A DNA stretch of 13,964 bases from the NCBI GenBank assembly GCA_040220455.1, contig JAVJUS010000118.1, positions 1 through 13,964 on the forward strand, given 5' to 3'. This document shows, piece by piece, positions 10,485-13,964 of this stretch; the stretch's first letter is position 1; every line of letters begins with the position of its first letter. The DNA is from JAVJUS01 sp040220455 (lineage in GTDB: Bacteria > Pseudomonadota > Alphaproteobacteria > DSM-16000 > Inquilinaceae). Under the pieces are notes generated by a model. It searched no databases. It saw only the letters and a list, made by a program, of their open reading frames with translations, and was not told the origin of the DNA. A program made the position numbers and the translations under genes.

Positions 10485-11069
10485 CTACAACCACTTGGCC
10501 TGGGGCTCGACCATCGGCTCGGGCGCCTGGGCCAGCGCCTCGAACACGGCGTCGACGGAGGCGACCCGGCGATAGAGCGCCTTGTGCTCCGGCCGGCAGA
10601 AGCCCTCCTCGATCATGTGGTCGAGGAGCCCGATGAGCGGCTGCCAGTAGCCGCCCTCGTCGACCAGGATGACGGGCTTGTCGTGCAGGGCAAGCTGCTT
10701 CCAGGTCAGGATCTCGAATGTCTCGTCGAGGGTGCCGAGCCCACCGGGCAGGACGACGAAGGCGTCGGAATATTCGAACATGAGCTGCTTGCGCTCGTGC
10801 ATGCTGCCCACGACATGCAGCTCCGTGAGCTCGGTATGCTCGACCTCGAGCGCCTGGATGTGGCCCGGGATGATGCCGACCACCTCGCCGCCCTCCGCGA
10901 GCGCGGCGTCGGCCACCAGCCCCATCAGGCCGACCCGCCCGCCGCCATAGATCACGCGAATGCCGCGTCGGGCGAGCGCCGCGCCGAGGTGGGAGGCGGC
11001 CTCCCGGTAACGCGGGTCGACGCGGGCCGAGGAGCCGCAGTAAACGCAGACGGATCGAACGGTCGTCAT
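10485..11069 (-). CDS. LOG family protein (TIGR00730), cytokinin-riboside monophosphate phosphoribohydrolase type
   Basis: A 194-residue Rossmann-fold protein. The start MTTVRSVCVYCGSS at 11069 matches the family; the frame stays open to 11165, but the extra residues are not family-like. Motifs are GGGRVGLMG (residues 42-50), ERKQLM (92-97) and the signature PGGLGTLDE (108-116), with Glu116 the catalytic glutamate in LOG enzymes. Family members cleave nucleoside 5'-monophosphates at the N-glycosidic bond. In plants and some bacteria this releases active cytokinins; in most bacteria the physiological substrate, possibly AMP-like or damaged nucleotides, is unsettled. It lies 219 bases upstream of icd on the same strand and is divergent from the acidic envelope gene. 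The length is normal for the short LOG type. Confidence 0.9.
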   Translation of the reverse strand: MTTVRSVCVYCGSSARVDPRYREAASHLGAALARRGIRVIYGGGRVGLMGLVADAALAEGGEVVGIIPGHIQALEVEHTELTELHVVGSMHERKQLMFEYSDAFVVLPGGLGTLDETFEILTWKQLALHDKPVILVDEGGYWQPLIGLLDHMIEEGFCRPEHKALYRRVASVDAVFEALAQAPEPMVEPQAKWL

Positions 11070-11272
11070 GGGGCGATCAAGCTCTCGAAGGCAAGGGGTC
11101 GGCGGAGACGGGCGGGGCTCGCCGGCGGCAACGCGGGAGCCCGGCACCATCGCACAGGATAGCACGCGCGCGCGGGGCGCCAGCTACCCTTTGCGGACGG
11201 TTCGATCGCTCAGGGGACATAGACTGGCCCGATCCGACCCGCGACCGGGGCGCGAAGACGCCGGAATCGGGC

Positions 11273-11311
11273 GCTTTTCCGGCCCGTCACGATGTTGCGC
11301 GGCCGAAAAGC
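11273..11311. promoter_or_regulatory. interrupted inverted repeat overlapping the promoter, possible operator
   Basis: GCTTTTCCGGCC (11273-11284) pairs with GGCCGAAAAGC (11301-11311) except for one bulged base, with a 16-base interval. The right arm starts immediately after the -35 hexamer. It could bind a regulator or form a hairpin; it is poorly placed for a terminator, since the flanking genes diverge. Confidence 0.35.
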
Positions 11312-11323
11312 CGGCGCTACGGT
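11295..11323 (+). promoter_or_regulatory. promoter of the acidic envelope gene, TTGCGC-N17-TACGGT
   Basis: -35 TTGCGC (11295-11300) and -10 TACGGT (11318-11323) are 17 bases apart. Both hexamers and the spacing equal those of the recA promoter candidate. Transcription would start near 11330. Confidence 0.5.
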
Positions 11324-11353
11324 GGTTTTTCGGGCCACGGCGATCAACCGGAT

Positions 11354-11383
11354 GATCGACGGGCGGGAGATCGACGGGCGGCC
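11354..11383. repeat. direct repeat, 15-base period, in the leader of the acidic gene
   Basis: GATCGACGGGCGG occurs at 11354-11366 and 11369-11381. If translation began at the in-frame ATG 11352, the repeat would be read as IDGRE-IDGRP; if it begins at 11406, the repeat lies in the untranslated leader. Confidence 0.7.
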
Positions 11384-11395
11384 CGATGCGGGAGC

Positions 11396-11400
11396 GAGGA
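11396..11400 (+). promoter_or_regulatory. ribosome binding site (GAGGA) for the acidic envelope gene
   Basis: GAGGA ends 5 bases before TTG 11406 and 11 before GTG 11412. The in-frame ATG at 11352 has no comparable site, so 11406 is preferred. Confidence 0.5.
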
Positions 11401-11405
11401 TACCC

Positions 11406-13964
11406 TTGAACGTGCGGCAAATTCTGGGCGGCGTTGCCACGCTTGTTGTCGTGGCCATCGCGGTGGGCGTCTTCCTGCTCCGCTCTTCCCCCGATGTCTC
11501 GGCCCCCGGGACCTCGACGGACGAGCCCCCTTCGGCGACCGGCGCGATCGACCGCGAGGCCGCGTCTTCCGACGCCGAGCCCTCCGACGCCGAGCCCTCG
11601 GGCGCCGAGCCCTCGGGCGCCGAGCCGGCCGACGCGCAACCCCCCGGATCGGACCAGGACGCACCGGAGCGACCCGCCGAGGAGGCCACGCCCGCCGAAG
11701 AGGGCGGGGACCGGGCCGAAGCGCCCGCCGGCGAGGAGATGGCAGCCGAGACGCAGGCAACCGCGCAGACCGCTCCCGAGGATCCGACCACGGGGGAGCC
11801 GACCACGGGGGAGTCCGCCGCGGAGGAGCCGGCCGCGGAGGAGTCGGGCGCCGGGGAATCGATGACCGGGGAGGGGGATTCCGACCGAGGGGGCGCCGGC
11901 GAGGACGCGCGCGACGAGGCCGCGGCCGACCGCTCGACCGCCGACCCGGCTTCGGCGGAAGACGCGGCGGCCGAAGACGCGGCGGCGGAAGACACGGCCG
12001 TGGAAGATGCCGCGACGGACGACGAGGCGCCGGCAGAGGCCGCGGCCGGCCGCGTCGCCGATGCGCGAGTGGAAGACAGCCTTCCTGCGGCGCCGACGGA
12101 GCCGACCGCCCGGCGTCCCGTCGAGCCCGCGACGGAAGAGCCGCTGACGGAAGAACTCGCGACGGGCGAGCCGGCGACGGAAGGTGGCGCCACGGCCGAG
12201 TCCGCGACGGAAGGCGGCGCCACGGACAAGCCTGCGACGACCGCCGACGAGCGGCTCGGGTCCGACCCGACGGGCGAGACGACGACCCTAGGCGAGGCCG
12301 ACGGCGAGTCGGCGGACGACGACCGGATCGCGTCGGAAGCCGACGTGGCCGCGGACGAGGGCTCGGGCGAGGCCGCGCCCGTATCGGCGGGCGATGACGG
12401 TGGGACGGCGGCGACGGGCCTCGACTCCGAGGATGTCGCCCGGGTCATCGAGGAGCGCCTGGCCGAAGAGGGCGTCGTGAGCGGGGCGGACGCCGGCGGT
12501 GGCGAGGAAACCGGCGAGGCCGCCAGGGCTCTCGACGCCGCGCGCGAGCCCGGGGATTCGGCGCCGGCGGGCGCCCGGCCGGCCGGGTCCGGAGCCTCCG
12601 ATGCCGGCGGGGCCGACGGCGCGGCGGATCGGGATGGCGATGCCAACTCCACCGGCACGGCCGACACGGCGGAATCCGGTCCGGCCGCGGACGCGGATGT
12701 CGCGGCAGAGGGGGCAGCCGACGGGGCCGCCGAGGATGCCGCCGAAGAGGTCGCCGAGGCACCGGTGATCGGCGACGCCGGGTCGGACACCGCAGGCACC
12801 GGCGACGAGCGGCGCCTGGCGGCCGGAGAAACCGGAACGGCCGAGGACGAGCGCGAGCCCGGCGACGTGCCGGTCATCCGCGTGACGCCGGAAGCTGGCG
12901 AGGGCGAGGCGGCGGCCGATGACGGGACGGACGCCGCGGCCGGCGCCGACACGCGCGAAGCCGAAGACGTGGAGGCGGTCGCCGGGGACCGCGACGGCGA
13001 ACCGGCCGAGGCATCCGCCACCGGCTCCGACGCGGAGACCGAGGGCGATCCGGTTGCCGAAACGACGCCGGAAGCGACCACCGACGAGACGGTGGCAGGC
13101 GACACGGCGGCTACCGAGACAGCAGCGACCGAGTCGGCGGTCACCGAGTCGGCGGCCGACGCGACCTCGACGGAGCCGCGGGTCCCGGCCGATCGCCCGG
13201 CCGATACCGGTACCGAGGCTGTCGCCGACCGCGAGACCGCGGACGAAGCCGACGGCAAGGCCATCGACCAAACCACCGACCAAACCACCGACCAAACCAC
13301 CGACCAAACCACCGACGAAACCGCCGACCAAACCACCGACGAAACCGCCGACGAAGCCGCCGGCGAGGCCGCCGACCCCGCCGCGCCGGCGACCGGGGAG
13401 ACGGTCGTCGCCGATCGCGGGCCGCCGGAGACCCTCGGCACCGCGCCGTTGGAGCGTGACGAGTCCGCCCCGCGCGCGACGCCGCCGCCGGAGCCCGTGC
13501 CGTCACCGGCGGACGACACCGACCGGGGCCCGGTGCCGCCGGCCTTCGACGCCGCCCGGGTCAACGCCGACCGTCTGGCCGTCGTCGCCGGGACCGGGCC
13601 GCCGGGTGCGACCGTGCGGATCGAGACCGGCGACCGGATCCTCGGCACGGTCGAGGCCGGGCCCGAAGGCGACTGGGTGTGGATCTCCGAGGCGCCGCTG
13701 GAGCCGGGCGCCTATCAGCTCGGCCTGTCGGCGACCGTGCCGGGGCGCGACGGGCCGCTGCTCTCCAAGGACGTCATCGTGCTCGTCATCCCGCCGCCGT
13801 CGCGCGACATCGCCGGCCGCGAGGCGGCGCCGGGCGAAGACGAGTCCCTGATCCTGCTGGCACCGCGCGAGTCCGTCGGCGCGACGACCGCCCTGTCAGT
13901 ACCCGAGGCCGGACCGGCCGAGGAGCCGGCCGAGCCCGCGCCGGCCGAGCCCGCCGCCGGGTGC
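11406..13964 (+). CDS. membrane-anchored acidic low-complexity envelope protein with Ig-like domain (3' end outside window), likely LysM family
   Basis: The frame is open from TTG 11406 to the right edge (853 codons, no stop). The start rests on GAGGA five bases upstream; GTG 11412 and ATG 11352 are in-frame alternatives. Residues 6-25 form one hydrophobic helix with Arg near both ends, a signal anchor, so the rest should be periplasmic. Residues 28-713 are Ala/Glu/Asp/Thr/Gly/Pro/Ser-rich, with no Phe, Tyr, Trp, His or Cys and only two lysines (275, 618). They contain tandem repeats (SDAEP type, D-[QE]-T-T type) and one helix-like island near 339-358. Residues 714 to about 795 (VNADRLAVVAG, PGATVRIETGDRILGTVEA, GDWVWIS, LEPGAYQLGLSA) look like the beta-rich Ig-like domain that precedes a C-terminal LysM in many alphaproteobacterial envelope proteins. 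LysM itself is not seen here; the assignment rests on this context and on general recall of the family. Confidence 0.8.
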   Translation, partial: MNVRQILGGVATLVVVAIAVGVFLLRSSPDVSAPGTSTDEPPSATGAIDREAASSDAEPSDAEPSGAEPSGAEPADAQPPGSDQDAPERPAEEATPAEEGGDRAEAPAGEEMAAETQATAQTAPEDPTTGEPTTGESAAEEPAAEESGAGESMTGEGDSDRGGAGEDARDEAAADRSTADPASAEDAAAEDAAAEDTAVEDAATDDEAPAEAAAGRVADARVEDSLPAAPTEPTARRPVEPATEEPLTEELATGEPATEGGATAESATEGGATDKPATTADERLGSDPTGETTTLGEADGESADDDRIASEADVAADEGSGEAAPVSAGDDGGTAATGLDSEDVARVIEERLAEEGVVSGADAGGGEETGEAARALDAAREPGDSAPAGARPAGSGASDAGGADGAADRDGDANSTGTADTAESGPAADADVAAEGAADGAAEDAAEEVAEAPVIGDAGSDTAGTGDERRLAAGETGTAEDEREPGDVPVIRVTPEAGEGEAAADDGTDAAAGADTREAEDVEAVAGDRDGEPAEASATGSDAETEGDPVAETTPEATTDETVAGDTAATETAATESAVTESAADATSTEPRVPADRPADTGTEAVADRETADEADGKAIDQTTDQTTDQTTDQTTDETADQTTDETADEAAGEAADPAAPATGETVVADRGPPETLGTAPLERDESAPRATPPPEPVPSPADDTDRGPVPPAFDAARVNADRLAVVAGTGPPGATVRIETGDRILGTVEAGPEGDWVWISEAPLEPGAYQLGLSATVPGRDGPLLSKDVIVLVIPPPSRDIAGREAAPGEDESLILLAPRESVGATTALSVPEAGPAEEPAEPAPAEPAAGC
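11568..11642 (+). repeat. 15-bp tandem repeat encoding S-[DG]-A-E-P units
   Basis: Five consecutive 15-base units starting at 11568, 11583, 11598, 11613 and 11628 encode SDAEP, SDAEP, SGAEP, SGAEP and ADAQP. The period is five codons, so copy-number change keeps the frame. Confidence 0.85.
13266..13373 (+). repeat. 12-bp tandem repeat encoding D-[QE]-[TA]-[TA] units
   Basis: Nine 12-base units. The first four (13266-13313) are identical GACCAAACCACC (DQTT). Later units drift to DETA, DQTT, DETA, DEAA and GEAA. Identical codons as well as residues point to recent slippage expansion; the period of four codons preserves the frame. Confidence 0.9.

Larger units (their letters stand above)
11070..11405. 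other. 336-base divergent intergenic region
   Basis: No gene is supported. It separates the LOG gene (minus) from the acidic envelope gene (plus). Features seen are a plus-strand promoter candidate (11295-11323), an interrupted inverted repeat (11273-11311), a 15-base-period direct repeat (11354-11383) and a GANTC site (11264-11268). On the minus strand TATCCT (11156-11161) could be a LOG -10, without a convincing -35. Confidence 0.5.

Noticed and set aside
12288..13331. Minus-strand frame with GGLVGGLVGGLV repeats resembling a glycine-zipper protein
   Set aside because: The repeats are the antisense reading of the GACCAAACCACC units; the rest is Arg/Gly-rich shadow sequence without a ribosome site.
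11210..13648. Minus-strand open frame of 812 codons overlapping the acidic envelope gene
   Set aside because: It is a Ser/Ala/Val-rich mirror of the plus-strand Ala/Asp/Glu/Thr repeats, with no recognisable domain. The plus frame has a start site, a membrane anchor and an Ig-like domain; stops are rare here on either strand because the DNA is so GC-rich.

Overview
This is a GC-rich chromosomal window from an alphaproteobacterium. The protein set points there strongly: a CckA-type hybrid kinase, GcrA, a RecA that opens with the alphaproteobacterial N-terminus, and an eukaryote-like NADP isocitrate dehydrogenase. The order cckA-recA-alaS with icd nearby suggests Rhodospirillales or relatives, but that placement is inference. 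The window is mostly core genome; I see no phage, IS element, CRISPR array, rRNA or tRNA.

Layout. The left half is on the plus strand: the 3' part of cckA (cut by the left edge), recA, alaS and gcrA. gcrA then converges on a minus-strand block: an orphan seven-helix membrane histidine kinase (7344-8933), icd (9045-10265) and a LOG-family phosphoribohydrolase (10485-11069). Beyond a 336-base divergent gap, a very long plus-strand gene starts at about 11406 and runs off the right edge. It encodes a membrane-anchored, extremely acidic, low-complexity envelope protein ending in an Ig-like domain, probably a LysM-family protein whose LysM lies outside the window. It has no stop inside the window.

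Function. Three cell-cycle-type regulators lie within 9 kb: CckA (top of the CtrA phosphorelay), GcrA (cofactor reading GANTC methylation) and a PleC/DivJ-like kinase core. recA carries a perfect GAAC-N7-GAAC SOS box and a second degenerate one lying inside a TTGCGC-N17-TACGGT promoter. The same two hexamers at the same spacing stand in front of the acidic envelope gene. The gcrA leader holds a near-consensus DnaA box and three GANTC sites, consistent with the DnaA-GcrA-CcrM circuit known from Caulobacter.

Most unusual feature: the acidic protein has about 690 consecutive residues with no aromatic residue, no His and no Cys, and two lysines, and it is built from short tandem repeats (15-bp and 12-bp units) that look recently expanded. 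A long antisense open frame across it is a composition artefact.
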